Part shown: piece after piece, positions 44,526 through 52,694 of the stretch | Numbering within the stretch: the stretch's first letter is position 1 | Layout: the number at the start of each line of letters is the position of its first letter | DNA from: Celeribacter persicus | GTDB taxonomy: Bacteria; Pseudomonadota; Alphaproteobacteria; Rhodobacterales; Rhodobacteraceae | Assembly (NCBI RefSeq): GCF_003050785.1 | Contig: NZ_QAOH01000019.1 | Coordinates: forward strand, 1 to 54,887 | Reading direction: 5' to 3' | Length of the DNA stretch: 54,887 nucleotides | Program-made: the position numbers and the translations under genes | Notes under the pieces: generated by a model | Seen by the model: the letters and a program-made list of their open reading frames with translations, nothing else | Told to the model about the DNA's origin: nothing | Database searches by the model: none

Positions 44526-45338
44526 TCAGTCTGCGCGCAGGTCCGGCAGCGTAAAGTCCATGAAGCGCTGCTCTTCGGCGATGGTGGCGGCATCGATCAC
44601 GCCGCCGGTGCCATCGCCCACGGTCTGGATGGCTTCGAGTTGCCACATGGCGACCAGTGCAATGGCGAGCTCCGCGGTCACGCGCGTGTTGAGATCGATG
44701 CTTTCCTTTAGTTCGTCCATGTCGTCGATGAGCCCGACAAGGCGGTCGACCCGCTCGAGCGATTGGCCGGCATCCTCATAGCTGTTCTGGGCTGCCGCCG
44801 AGACAAGGGCACCGGTGGTGGCCTGCGTCGCCACGCGGTTGGCCCCGGGATTGCCGCTCGTGGCCATTTCCGAGAGGGTGTCATCGTCAAATCCGAGATC
44901 GGCCAGCACCCGATCCATCTGGGTTTCGATTTCGCCCGCGCCGGAGCCCGAGAGGCCCGAGAAATCTCCCGTCTTGATCGCCTCAATCGTGGCGAGGATA
45001 TCGCCGAACTCTTGGTCGAGTAGGCCATTGAGTTCGTCTTCCATCTCGGTGCGGATGATTTCTGGAAGCTCGGCGAGGCGGGTGAGGGCCTCGTAGGTTC
45101 TTTGCAGCTCCGCGAGTTGGTCCGTGAGAAGGCCGAGCTGTTCGCGGAGCTGCGTCAGCTGCTCGTTTTGCAAGATCTCGTCCTCGATCATCTGCCGCAG
45201 CTGCTGGATGTTTTGCGCGATGTTCTGGGTATCGACGACGGGCACGCCTTGCGCGAGGACGGGGGATAGGGCGCCAAGATGCAGACCAACCCCAAGTGTC
45301 GTGGCCAAAGCTGTCCTCAAGAGCAGATGTCCCATCAT
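44526..45338 (-). CDS. virB5: VirB5-like minor pilus protein
   Basis: A 270-residue exported protein with a signal peptide (residues 1 to ~30, ending VLA). The mature part is almost entirely helical with Gln/Leu-rich coiled-coil (NIAQNIQQLRQMIEDEILQN). The C-terminus holds ESIDLNTRVTAELAIALVAM and ends EEQRFMDFTLPDLRAD, a tail shared with the transglycosylase encoded just before it. VirB5 proteins sit at the pilus tip and aid adhesion. ATG 45338 overlaps the preceding stop (ATGA) and has AGGGAG upstream. Confidence 0.85.
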   Translation of the reverse strand: MMGHLLLRTALATTLGVGLHLGALSPVLAQGVPVVDTQNIAQNIQQLRQMIEDEILQNEQLTQLREQLGLLTDQLAELQRTYEALTRLAELPEIIRTEMEDELNGLLDQEFGDILATIEAIKTGDFSGLSGSGAGEIETQMDRVLADLGFDDDTLSEMATSGNPGANRVATQATTGALVSAAAQNSYEDAGQSLERVDRLVGLIDDMDELKESIDLNTRVTAELAIALVAMWQLEAIQTVGDGTGGVIDAATIAEEQRFMDFTLPDLRAD

Positions 45339-46489
45339 TCAATCTCCCTGATCGTAAAATCCATGAACGCGCCTTCGGCCATGCGGGCGCTGGCCTGGGC
45401 CAGCTCTTCGGCGGAGAGCACGCGGGTGCGGGCGGCCTGAAGCCGGATGCGGGCGGCCACGAGACGCACGAGTTCGGCGCGGGCATAAGTGTTGAGCGCA
45501 ACGCTCTCCTGCACATCCTCGGTCTCGGAAATCCGTTCGACGATATCCGCAATACGTAGGGCGGCTTGCCTGATCGCGGCGGGTGAGTTGTTGCCATAGA
45601 AGGCCGCGCCGTGCCCAGTGAGCGAGAGGTTGGCATTGGCCAGAAGCGCGGGGTCGATCGTGCCAAGCGCTTCGATCCCGCCGATACGGGTCAAATAGAG
45701 GTTATAGCGTTCGGGGATCACCTGGACGTAGTGCTGGGTCTCGCGAAAGGGTGGCACGCCGCCATACTCGAAAACCCGGCCGGGTCCCGCGTTATAGGCC
45801 GCGAGCGCATTGATGATATTGCCGTCGAAGGTGTTGAGCTGTGTCGCGAGATAGCGTGCACCGCCATGCACCTGCAGGTAGGGGCTGTCATAGTATTCCG
45901 GATTGATGCCCAGATCGCTGGCGGTACCGGGCATGATCTGGGTGAGGCCAAAGGCGCCGACGGGAGAGCGTGCACCGATGGTGAAACGGCTTTCCTGCCA
46001 GATCAGCGCCTGTAGGAGTGCGCGCCATTGGACCGGGGAGAGGCCCGCGCGGCCAACGCCGGCAAAGCCGCTGGTCTCCTGAGCCACGCGGATAATGAGC
46101 TGCTCGATGTTTTCCGCCGCATCCCCGAACATCTGCGCACCGCCGGGATTGGGGTCGATGTCGGCATTGCCATAGACCGCCTCGACTGACCGGGCCGGAT
46201 CCCCGCTGCCGCTTTCCAGCCCCGAGACCATAGCCGGCAAGCCCTGACCGCCGAAGCTGGTCTGGGCATCGAGGATGCGTTGCAGGGTTTCCAGCTGCTC
46301 CCGTTCGATCTCGGCAATGAGTTCGCGCACGGCAAGCTTGTCGGCCTGAACGGCCAAGTCAGCCTCGCGATCGCCAGTCTCGACGATGTCACGCGCGGTC
46401 AGCCCACTGTCATTGGTCGGCACGCCTTGAGACAAAGCGAGACCGGGCAGCAGGCAAAGGGCCAGGATATGAGGCAGGCTAGACTTCAA
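45335..46489 (-). CDS. Lytic transglycosylase fused to a VirB5-like tail
   Basis: A 384-residue exported protein. The signal peptide is SSLPHILALCLLPGLALS. A lytic transglycosylase domain (~150-280) has the catalytic Glu in LIWQESRF, then GAFGLTQIMPGTASDLGI and NALAAYNAGPGRV. The last ~80 residues (ESVALNTYARAELVRLVAAR, then EGAFMDFTIREIE) align with the VirB5 C-terminus of the next gene. It should open peptidoglycan for channel assembly and may dock at the pilus through its VirB5-like tail. TTG 46489 is chosen for GGAGGG upstream and the signal peptide. Confidence 0.8.
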   Translation of the reverse strand: MKSSLPHILALCLLPGLALSQGVPTNDSGLTARDIVETGDREADLAVQADKLAVRELIAEIEREQLETLQRILDAQTSFGGQGLPAMVSGLESGSGDPARSVEAVYGNADIDPNPGGAQMFGDAAENIEQLIIRVAQETSGFAGVGRAGLSPVQWRALLQALIWQESRFTIGARSPVGAFGLTQIMPGTASDLGINPEYYDSPYLQVHGGARYLATQLNTFDGNIINALAAYNAGPGRVFEYGGVPPFRETQHYVQVIPERYNLYLTRIGGIEALGTIDPALLANANLSLTGHGAAFYGNNSPAAIRQAALRIADIVERISETEDVQESVALNTYARAELVRLVAARIRLQAARTRVLSAEELAQASARMAEGAFMDFTIREIE

Positions 46490-46646
46490 TGTCGCCCTCC
46501 GGTGCGCCAAGGGGCGTGAAGGTGCAATCAGGCGAGATGGCTGTCGTGGAGGCGAGGAAGGTGAAGCAATTGGCCTGCGGTTCCTGGTACTGGGCACAGG
46601 AGGCCAACGCACCGAGCGCGGCAACGAACATCAAAATACGGGTCAT
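46479..46646 (-). CDS. virB7: VirB7-like lipoprotein
   Basis: A 55-residue lipoprotein: TRILMFVAALGALASCAQYQ, with lipobox LASC and lipidated Cys16, then two more Cys in the mature part (NCFTF and DCTFTP). Position in the operon, size and lipobox fit VirB7, which anchors the VirB9 ring in the outer membrane. GGAGG lies upstream of ATG 46646, which overlaps the virB4 stop by 4 bp. The end overlaps the transglycosylase start by 11 bp. Confidence 0.72.
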   Translation of the reverse strand: MTRILMFVAALGALASCAQYQEPQANCFTFLASTTAISPDCTFTPLGAPEGDIEV

Positions 46647-49018
46647 GAAAGCCTCCAGAAATCAGGGCGGTCGCGGTAATCGGCGCCGACAAGCGCTTCG
46701 CCCTTTTCCATGCCGCCAAGGATGGTGAGATTGGGTCCAAGCGCGCTCAGATCGGCATCGACGACGATCGAGCCCTGATCGTCGCGGATCAGCGCCAAGC
46801 GGCTGTTGCTGCCCGTGTTGAGAAGGACATCGAGCTCCTTCTCCGTGAGGTTCAGCATGGCGTAGTCCGCTGGCTGCGCGCGGATATTGGGGAGCAGGAT
46901 CTGCGTCGGCACCGCCTCGATGATGGTCTTGCCGGTCCGGGTGCGCTCGAGCTGGCTTGCGTATTGCGTCATCATCACCGCGACCGTGTTCTGTTTGCGC
47001 GCTGTCACCAGCCAGTTCGACAGCCGCTCGGCGAAATACGCGTTATCGAGGGCCTTCCAGGCCTCGTCGATCACGATGATGGTGGGGCGGCGGTCCTCGA
47101 TTTCGCGCTCGACCCGGCGGAAGAGATAGGACAGGACCGCCATCCGTTCCTTGTCGGCCTCGCTGTCGAGAATGCCGGTCAGATCGAAGCCCACCACATC
47201 GCCCTTGAGCGAGAACGTGTCCTCGAGGCTCTGCCCGAAGATCCAGCCATAGCGGCCGTCCTCGGTCCATTCGAGCAGGCGCTGGTGCAGATCGCCGCCA
47301 TCATCGGTGGACACAAAAAGCGATGCGAAATCCCGCCAGTTCCGCAGGGCCGGGTTTGTGGCCTGCGCGTTCTGGCGCACGACTTCCTGGATGCGATTGG
47401 TCTGGGCAGGAGTGAGCGGCTTGTCGGCGCGGTAGAGCAGGGTGACAAGCCAGTCCGAGAGCCAGGCGGTGCCGCGCGCATCGGTCTCGGTCCAGAGCGG
47501 GTTGAGGCCCGTGGGCTGACCGGCGTTCAGGGACGCGTAGCGCCCGCCATTGGCGCGGACCGCCATCTCCATACCAAGACGGTAATCGAAGACGAAGATC
47601 CGCGCGCCTGCGCGACGGGCTTGCGTCATCAGAAAGGCGGACAGCACCGATTTGCCCGACCCGGGCCGACCCATGATCAGGGTATGCCCGCTGGTCGGTT
47701 CTTTGTCCGGGCTGCCCTGCTCGTGGTAGGAAAACCGGTAGGCGCTCTGCTCCGGCGTGGGCAAATAAGTGACGACCCGGCCCCAAGGGGTAAGTGCTGC
47801 GGGTTTGCCGAGCTGCGTCCGGTGGAAGGCCGCAAAATCCGCGAAGTTGCGATTGGTGACGGCGCTCGCGCGGACACGCTTGGGCTGGTTGCCGGGATGC
47901 TGGCTGAGGTAATGGGCCTTTGCGGCGACCCGCTCGCCGATCATTTTCACGCCCTCGGTCGCGGCGGCATTCACGATCTCGGCGCTGAGGGTTTGCAGCT
48001 CTTCGAGCGTGTCGCAAAAGAGCGTCACGACCATGTGATGCTCGCCGAAGCTTTGGCGCTTGGCCTCGAGATCATCGGCGGCGATGTCGAGGGCTTCCAG
48101 GAGCGAGAGGGCTGCGTCCTGGCTGGCCTGCATCTGGCGCTTTTGCCGCTTGATGCGGCCCGCCATGAGGTTCGAATTGATCGGCGTGAAGGAGTGCGTC
48201 ACGATCATGTCGACCGGCAGGTTCAGCATGTCGAACATGGTGCAGGAGGTGCCTTCCGAGTATTCCCCGATGGTGAAACTCTTGCCGTAGCGATGCCCCA
48301 CGACGCCTTCGGAAAGCTCGAAATGATCGCCGTGAAACGTCACTCGCGTGTTGGCGACGTTGAAGGACAGGAAGCCATAGGTGTTCGCCGGATAGAGCGG
48401 CAGCTCCTGGCCAGTGTTGAGGGCGCCCAGAAAGCCGATCAACTCACCGCTCTTGGCCGAAAGCACGCGCGGGTTCAACTCCGTCAGGCCCGACAGGAAC
48501 ACGCTCACGGCCTCGCCCAGACGACGCAAACGTTTCTCCGTCGCTTCCTTCAGCCGGTCCGGCGCGCTGCGGCTCAGGAACGGCAGGAGGCTTTTCGGGG
48601 GCGGACGGTGAATGACGGTGAGCGTCAGCGTCTTGTCGCGCAGCCCGCTGGTCTCGAGTTTTGCGCGCCAGCGCCGGTCCACCTCGCCTGCGAAGCTGTC
48701 CTCACGGATCGGGTCGAGATCAGGTTTGATGGCCTTGGAGACCTTGTGGACGTAATAGCTGAATTCCGGCCCGAGCTGCGCGACGATGCGGGCAAAAAGC
48801 GCCGTCACCTTGTCGAGATAGGCATCGTCGGTCGTGTAGCTGTTGATCCCCTCGAGCCGAATGCAGCGGAAGAGTTCGTTCACCCGGGTCCGCACGGTCT
48901 GGTCGTCGACGAGGCTTACATAGGGCAGCATATGCGCGAGGCGGGTCTCGCGCGCATACCAGTCTGGCGTCATTGTGCGGGCATCGAGCGCAGCACCACG
49001 GGCGTCATCACGGGGCAT
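46643..49018 (-). CDS. virB4: VirB4 ATPase
   Basis: A 791-residue ATPase. The N-terminal VirB4/CagE domain (~1-400) has LFRCIRLEGINSYTTDDAYL. The C-terminal RecA-like domain has Walker A GRPGSGKS (~450-457), IFVFDYRLGMEM, Walker B RPTIIVIDEAWKALDN and VAVMMTQYASQLERTRTG. It powers pilin extraction and substrate transfer at the inner membrane. ATG 49018 with GGGG 6 nt upstream is chosen; ATG 49033 is possible. It overlaps the virB3 end by 11 bp. Confidence 0.93.
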   Translation of the reverse strand: MPRDDARGAALDARTMTPDWYARETRLAHMLPYVSLVDDQTVRTRVNELFRCIRLEGINSYTTDDAYLDKVTALFARIVAQLGPEFSYYVHKVSKAIKPDLDPIREDSFAGEVDRRWRAKLETSGLRDKTLTLTVIHRPPPKSLLPFLSRSAPDRLKEATEKRLRRLGEAVSVFLSGLTELNPRVLSAKSGELIGFLGALNTGQELPLYPANTYGFLSFNVANTRVTFHGDHFELSEGVVGHRYGKSFTIGEYSEGTSCTMFDMLNLPVDMIVTHSFTPINSNLMAGRIKRQKRQMQASQDAALSLLEALDIAADDLEAKRQSFGEHHMVVTLFCDTLEELQTLSAEIVNAAATEGVKMIGERVAAKAHYLSQHPGNQPKRVRASAVTNRNFADFAAFHRTQLGKPAALTPWGRVVTYLPTPEQSAYRFSYHEQGSPDKEPTSGHTLIMGRPGSGKSVLSAFLMTQARRAGARIFVFDYRLGMEMAVRANGGRYASLNAGQPTGLNPLWTETDARGTAWLSDWLVTLLYRADKPLTPAQTNRIQEVVRQNAQATNPALRNWRDFASLFVSTDDGGDLHQRLLEWTEDGRYGWIFGQSLEDTFSLKGDVVGFDLTGILDSEADKERMAVLSYLFRRVEREIEDRRPTIIVIDEAWKALDNAYFAERLSNWLVTARKQNTVAVMMTQYASQLERTRTGKTIIEAVPTQILLPNIRAQPADYAMLNLTEKELDVLLNTGSNSRLALIRDDQGSIVVDADLSALGPNLTILGGMEKGEALVGADYRDRPDFWRLS

Positions 49019-49286
49019 AGCTGTCCCCGCCATGGATGGACCTGTTGCGCGTGGGCGGTGTCTCCTGCAGGGCCGTCATCATCACGTCGATGAAACGCGG
49101 GTCCCAATCTGCGGCCTTCCACAGCACCGGATAGAGCAGGGCGGCGAAACCCAGTACCGCGATGTGCTGGACCCAGACGAACAAGAGCACAGAGCCGAAG
49201 AGCCAGACCATCGCGTACATGATGGGCAGGCCCAGAAGCTTCGGCGGGCGCACGAGGCCCAGAAAGAGGGGCGAGCGTTCAGCCAC
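49008..49286 (-). CDS. virB3: VirB3 inner-membrane protein
   Basis: A 92-residue protein. AERSPLFLGLVRPPKLLGLP is the VirB3 start, followed by a hydrophobic hairpin (MYAMVWLFGSVLLFVWVQHI and AVLGFAALLYPVL) and a short tail. VirB3 works with VirB4 at the base of the channel. GTG 49286 is chosen because upstream codons overlap virB2; the overlap at this start is 8 bp. Confidence 0.88.
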   Translation of the reverse strand: MAERSPLFLGLVRPPKLLGLPIMYAMVWLFGSVLLFVWVQHIAVLGFAALLYPVLWKAADWDPRFIDVMMTALQETPPTRNRSIHGGDSYAP

Positions 49287-49572
49287 CGGCGAAGACCGCG
49301 GCAACAATGGTGGGAGCGGCGGCAACACCAGCGATGCCCACGAGGACCCAAAGCGCTTGGCGCAGGTCGATGATGTTGAAGAACCAGCTCAAGAAAACGC
49401 CGAGGACCGCGAGTGTGGCGATGACCACACCAAGAGGGCCGGTCAGCGCATCGACAATGCCCTGCAACAAGCTCTGGATCGGGGAGAGATCGATGCTTTG
49501 TGCAAGGGCGGGCTCGGCAATGAACAGGAATAGCGCCAGCGAGGCGACAAAGAGGTTTGAAATCTGTCTCAT
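49279..49572 (-). CDS. virB2: VirB2 major pilin
   Basis: A 97-residue pilin precursor. The long signal sequence (NLFVASLALFLFIAEPALAQ) is cleaved near AQS. The mature protein has two hydrophobic helices (GPLGVVIATLAVLGVFLSWF and LWVLVGIAGVAAAPTIVAAV), the TrbC/VirB2 plan. It builds the conjugative pilus. The start overlaps the preceding transglycosylase stop (ATGA). Confidence 0.9.
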   Translation of the reverse strand: MRQISNLFVASLALFLFIAEPALAQSIDLSPIQSLLQGIVDALTGPLGVVIATLAVLGVFLSWFFNIIDLRQALWVLVGIAGVAAAPTIVAAVFAGG

Positions 49573-50279
49573 GAATTTGATCCTTCCAATCGGGCCACGA
49601 CAGCCATGACGCGGGCCACGTGGTTCTGGGTTTCTCGGTAAGGGGGAATGCCACCGTGTTGGCGCACGGCGTCCGGCCCCGCGTTGTAGGCCGCCAGCGC
49701 CAGATGCGGATCGCCGAAGGTTTCCAGCATCATCGCGAGGTAGCGGGCGGAGCCGTCGAGGTTCTGCAGCGGATCACGCGGGTCGACGCCCAGATCACGC
49801 GCAGTTGCTGGCATCAATTGACCAAGGCCAATGGCACCCGCACTTGAAATCGCATCCTGCCGGTAGGCGCTCTCAACCTCGATATTGGCGCGGTAGAGAG
49901 CCAGCCAATCCCTCATGGAGAGCTCTGCGCGCCGCAGGCCCGGATGGCCGGCATAGCGCAGGGCCGTTGCCTCGATGCCTAAGAGAACGTCTGCGCGGGG
50001 CAGGGGTGCTGGCTGGGCGAGTGCCGCAAACCTCAGCGCGTCAGGTTCGGAAGCTGCTTCAGTCTCGCCAAGAATGGCCAAACCATCGGACGCCGATCCC
50101 TGACCAATGCCGTCATTGTAGTTTCGAGCAAAGCTGCTTTGGGAGCGTGACGGGATCAGGGAGCCGTCGCTCTCCATGACCAGGACCATTTGAGCTGAGG
50201 CAGGTGCTGCGACCAGCCAGAGACAGACGAGGTTAGCTGCCAGCGCCCTTGTCTGATGGGGCTTTGTCTGGCGGCGCAA
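49569..50279 (-). CDS. virB1: VirB1-type lytic transglycosylase
   Basis: An exported protein of ~236 residues. The signal-like stretch LAANLVCLWLVAAPASAQ is followed by a linker and a C-terminal SLT domain: IEVESAYRQ with the catalytic Glu, AIGLGQLMPATARDLGVDPR and LALAAYNAGPDAVRQHGG. It clears peptidoglycan for T4SS assembly and is first of the classical VirB order. The start is uncertain: TTG 50279 limits overlap with the previous gene to 47 bp, while ATG 50324 gives a longer N-terminus. It is the second transglycosylase in this operon. Confidence 0.82.
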   Translation of the reverse strand: MRRQTKPHQTRALAANLVCLWLVAAPASAQMVLVMESDGSLIPSRSQSSFARNYNDGIGQGSASDGLAILGETEAASEPDALRFAALAQPAPLPRADVLLGIEATALRYAGHPGLRRAELSMRDWLALYRANIEVESAYRQDAISSAGAIGLGQLMPATARDLGVDPRDPLQNLDGSARYLAMMLETFGDPHLALAAYNAGPDAVRQHGGIPPYRETQNHVARVMAVVARLEGSNS

Positions 50280-50613
50280 GTTTGTGCGTACGGCTTGTCC
50301 CCGCCTCAAGCGGCAGGTCGACATGCGCAAAACCAAGGCCAATGAAGAAAGACACCACGCCGGAGATCGTCTTGAACTCGCGGATCTTGATATCGTTGTA
50401 GGTCGTCCGCGTGCGGGCGGTGACCAGGAGCTTTTCCTCGCCATCATCAGAGACAATGCGCATGATCCAGACCCCGTAATAGCTGGGGCCTTTCTTATGT
50501 GCCGACTCCTGGCACAGGATTTCTGCGCTATAGCCGCTTTCCACGAGCTCGCGGAACCTGGCTTCCGTAACCACATTTGGTGCTTCGATGTCCCAGTTCA
50601 TGGCCCGGCTCAC
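50233..50613 (-). CDS. Unknown first gene of the virB operon, 126 residues
   Basis: A soluble or weakly membrane-associated protein. EAPNVVTEARFRELVESGYS, then YYGVWIMRIVSDDGEEKLLV and SGVVSFFIGLGFAHVDLPLE. No family is recognised. GTG 50613 is preferred because GGAG lies 6 nt before; ATG 50601 lacks a site. It is the first gene behind operator site C, so it may be a regulator or early factor of transfer. The end overlaps the virB1 start. Confidence 0.65.
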   Translation of the reverse strand: MSRAMNWDIEAPNVVTEARFRELVESGYSAEILCQESAHKKGPSYYGVWIMRIVSDDGEEKLLVTARTRTTYNDIKIREFKTISGVVSFFIGLGFAHVDLPLEAGTSRTHKLAPPDKAPSDKGAGS

Positions 50614-50664
50614 GCTTTCTCCAATGGCGCGACCCCAGGCATTCCCACTTGAAGCCCAGAGTTA

Positions 50665-50680
50665 CGATAGTATATTATCA
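50665..50680. promoter_or_regulatory. Shared palindromic operator, site C
   Basis: CGATAGTATATTATCA, preceded by TA. It matches the reverse complement of site D at 15 of 16 positions. It lies 52 bp upstream of the virB operon (minus) and 105 bp upstream of the plus-strand gene at 50770. On the minus strand it contains TATACT, a good -10-like box. Confidence 0.7.
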
Positions 50681-50769
50681 ACCGCAAGATGTAATATCAT
50701 GCTTTAGCTGTAGTTTGGTCACGCAAACACTAGTCTCGGGCAGTGTCCGCAATCAAGGAGATAACAGGT

Positions 50770-51063
50770 TTGAGAAACCCGAGGTTGATATGCCTGCTCC
50801 CATTGCAAGCTCTGGTCCTTCTAATCTGCGTTTCCGGGCCGGTTTTGGCGGAATCCTGCTTCGCCCCGGCCCGTCCTTTCCTGCCAAGCGATTCGCAGGC
50901 GGCGCGGGACTATGCGGACATCATCCGTGGCGATTTCGAAGACTACATCCAGGATATCCAGAGCTACTTCCGTTGCCTCGACAGCGAACGCGCCCGCGCT
51001 TTCGAAGAAGCGCGCGAAGTCAGCGAGGACTATGGCCGATTTCTGCAATTGGTAGGGGATTGA
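50770..51063 (+). CDS. Small exported protein divergent from the virB operon, 97 residues
   Basis: The signal peptide ICLLPLQALVLLICVSGPVL is cleaved before ESCFAP. The mature ~68 residues are acidic and helical (ARDYADIIRGDFEDYIQDIQ, then ERARAFEEAREVSEDYGRFL) with two Cys that could pair. No family is recognised. AAGGAG at 50755-50760 sets TTG 50770; GTG 50743 lies before the ribosome site and is rejected. Its divergent position suggests a periplasmic transfer accessory, possibly entry exclusion. Confidence 0.68.
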   Translation: MRNPRLICLLPLQALVLLICVSGPVLAESCFAPARPFLPSDSQAARDYADIIRGDFEDYIQDIQSYFRCLDSERARAFEEAREVSEDYGRFLQLVGD

Positions 51064-51127
51064 TGGGCAACCTCGGGAGCATCAGACTTGCAGCCCATGG
51101 AAACCAGACGCCGATAACACCCTCATA

Positions 51128-51144
51128 TATCTACTTTTTAGATA
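51128..51144. promoter_or_regulatory. Palindrome TATCTA-N5-TAGATA upstream of the XRE gene
   Basis: A perfect 6-bp inverted repeat with 5-bp spacing, 44 bp before the regulator start. This is a typical place and form for XRE autoregulation. Confidence 0.5.
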
Positions 51145-51165
51145 ACAGATTTCATCCGCTAGCGA

Positions 51166-51186
51166 CGTCACAAAAGGTATGTGACG
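51166..51186. promoter_or_regulatory. Inverted repeat CGTCAC-N9-GTGACG abutting the XRE start
   Basis: Ends one base before GTG 51188 and spans the ribosome site AAAAGG, so it could be a second operator or an RNA hairpin that hides the start. Confidence 0.45.
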
Positions 51187-51187
51187 C

Positions 51188-51445
51188 GTGGCAAAGACAA
51201 TCAGAAGCAAGGGACAAGTGGCACTCTGTCAGGCGTTGGTCGACGCCCGTGTCAAAGCGGGCCTTGGTCAGAAAGACCTGGCAGACAGGCTCAGATGCCA
51301 CCAGTCCCTTATTGCCCGCCTTGAGAGCGGCCAGCGCCGGGTCGACGTTGTCGAGCTGGTCGTCTTGGCGCGCGCCATCGGCTTTGACCCGTTCGAGGTT
51401 CTGGCGATCGTTGAAGCCGCCACGGAGCCCGACCACAGGATTTGA
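51188..51445 (+). CDS. XRE-family HTH transcriptional regulator
   Basis: An 85-residue DNA-binding protein. The HTH covers ALVDARVKAGLGQKDLADRL and CHQSLIARLESGQRRVDVVE, followed by a short dimerisation tail (ARAIGFDPFEVLAIV). GTG 51188 is the only sensible start. It is the only free-standing small repressor in the transfer region and the best candidate for controlling the shared operators or its own palindrome. Which sites it binds is not shown by sequence. Confidence 0.85.
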   Translation: MAKTIRSKGQVALCQALVDARVKAGLGQKDLADRLRCHQSLIARLESGQRRVDVVELVVLARAIGFDPFEVLAIVEAATEPDHRI

Positions 51446-51462
51446 AGCCAATGAATTGTTGA

Positions 51463-51618
51463 GAACACGGGAACCCACTTTCCCGGTCTGATGATCATTT
51501 CCTCATCGAGGACCAGTTAGCCAACATCAAAGAAGCCCGGCGCGCGGTCGTAGTGAACGCTCTGCAACCCCACGCCGCAATTCGCAGCGCCGCAGTGCAG
51601 GAAGCCAGTAAACAGTGA
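51463..51618 (+). other. Startless open frame coupled to the next small gene
   Basis: From the stop at 51460 the frame reads EHGNPLSRSDDHFLIEDQLA, then NIKEARRAVVVNALQPHAAI and on to TGA 51616-51618, protein-like and helical. No ATG, GTG or TTG is in frame. Its stop overlaps the next start as GTGA, the usual sign of coupling. It may be a gene that lost its 5' end, or one using a rare start. Confidence 0.3.
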
Positions 51619-51842
51619 ACGAAGATAAGGGTGAGGGCGTCGCGATCGCCAATCTGATCGGGACCGATGGGTGCAGTGTTGTTGGTTGGGTTTATCGCTG
51701 GAGGACAGGCTCACATGCGGTGATGTGGGACGTCCAAGGGCCCCAGCCGGTATCGGAAACCCGGCCGGATATAAGTGACGAACAGAAGCAAGAAATCGAC
51801 TTCGATGCGCTGACGAGGATCGGAAGAAGCGACGACGGGTGA
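51615..51842 (+). CDS. Small hypothetical protein, 75 residues
   Basis: GTG 51615 overlaps the preceding open frame by 4 bp. The product has a beta-rich core (VAIANLIGTDGCSVVGWVYR, then GSHAVMWDVQGPQPV) and an acidic end. No family or motif is recognised, and the ribosome site is weak. Composition looks like a real protein, but support is modest. Confidence 0.42.
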   Translation: MNEDKGEGVAIANLIGTDGCSVVGWVYRWRTGSHAVMWDVQGPQPVSETRPDISDEQKQEIDFDALTRIGRSDDG

Positions 51843-51962
51843 ACAGAGCGAACCCGCGGTGTTTGCCTAAACGCCAAACAGCATGTGGACCGCGAAGCGT
51901 ATGCGGTGCGGTCGTGCAAGCCAAAGAAGCCGTCTTCCATGACAAATCTACGTAGCGGCAGG

Positions 51963-52658
51963 TCAGTAGTTCACCTGCTCGAACCCGTAGTTGCCGTCAT
52001 AGTCACGCCAATCGACGAAGACGGATCGGTGATAAATGCCAGGGCAATGCTCGCCCCAACGTTCAAGTCCCACATGGGCCTCGGGCAGGGCAGTTATCGA
52101 AGATCGCTGCCATGAGAAATCGCCTTGGGTCCCGTAGGTGCCGAGGACCACGGTCGCGCTTCGGTTACAATCCCCATCGCGCCCGGACTCGTGCTGTCGT
52201 GCATACCGTACATCGAAGACGCGGATGGACCGCACGAAATTGAACTCGGGACCGCTGATATCGATGTCCGCGCGATCCTGAACAAGCCGGAGTGCCTGGT
52301 CGGTGGGAACGAGATCATGGACTTGCAAGGATTGGAGCGGTCGACGGCTGTCCGTCTGGTAAAAGGCTTCAAAGATGCGGCCAGCGCTGTTTAATGGCCG
52401 ATCGCTCTCATAGGAAGCGCCCATGGGACACCGCCAGATCTGCAGCGGCGGTTCCACCGGCCAGGGCGTAATCCGCCGGATGAATTCGGCGCGCGCCCGG
52501 GCGCAAGGGACGGAAGCGGGCCAGCCGCCCGACAGACACAAGAGGATCGCGCAATCGATAGAGTAGGTCTGCGCGCGGGCGGGCATCGGCAGCGAAAGAC
52601 CTGTCACAGTTAGGGCAACTGCGACCGAGGCGGGGAGCTTATTGAATAGATGGCGCAT
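51963..52658 (-). CDS. Exported Cys-containing protein behind operator site D, 231 residues
   Basis: The signal peptide (SVAVALTVTGLSLPMPARAQ) is cleaved after ARA. The mature part starts TYSIDCAILLCLSGGWPASV and continues CARARAEFIRRITPWPVEPP, with paired Cys. The C-terminal half is beta-rich (SATVVLGTYGTQGDFSWQRS). I recall similar proteins near T4SS genes of Rhodobacterales, but no function. ATG 52658 has GAGGG 8 nt upstream and is preferred over the upstream TTG 52679. Its promoter region carries the most symmetrical operator copy, so it is probably co-regulated with transfer. Confidence 0.72.
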   Translation of the reverse strand: MRHLFNKLPASVAVALTVTGLSLPMPARAQTYSIDCAILLCLSGGWPASVPCARARAEFIRRITPWPVEPPLQIWRCPMGASYESDRPLNSAGRIFEAFYQTDSRRPLQSLQVHDLVPTDQALRLVQDRADIDISGPEFNFVRSIRVFDVRYARQHESGRDGDCNRSATVVLGTYGTQGDFSWQRSSITALPEAHVGLERWGEHCPGIYHRSVFVDWRDYDGNYGFEQVNY

Positions 52659-52694
52659 GCTGAGAACCCTCTGTGACAAGGCTCAGCATACATA

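Noticed and set aside
46964-49093. 709-codon plus-strand open frame
   Set aside because: Lies fully antisense to virB4, whose motifs are unmistakable.
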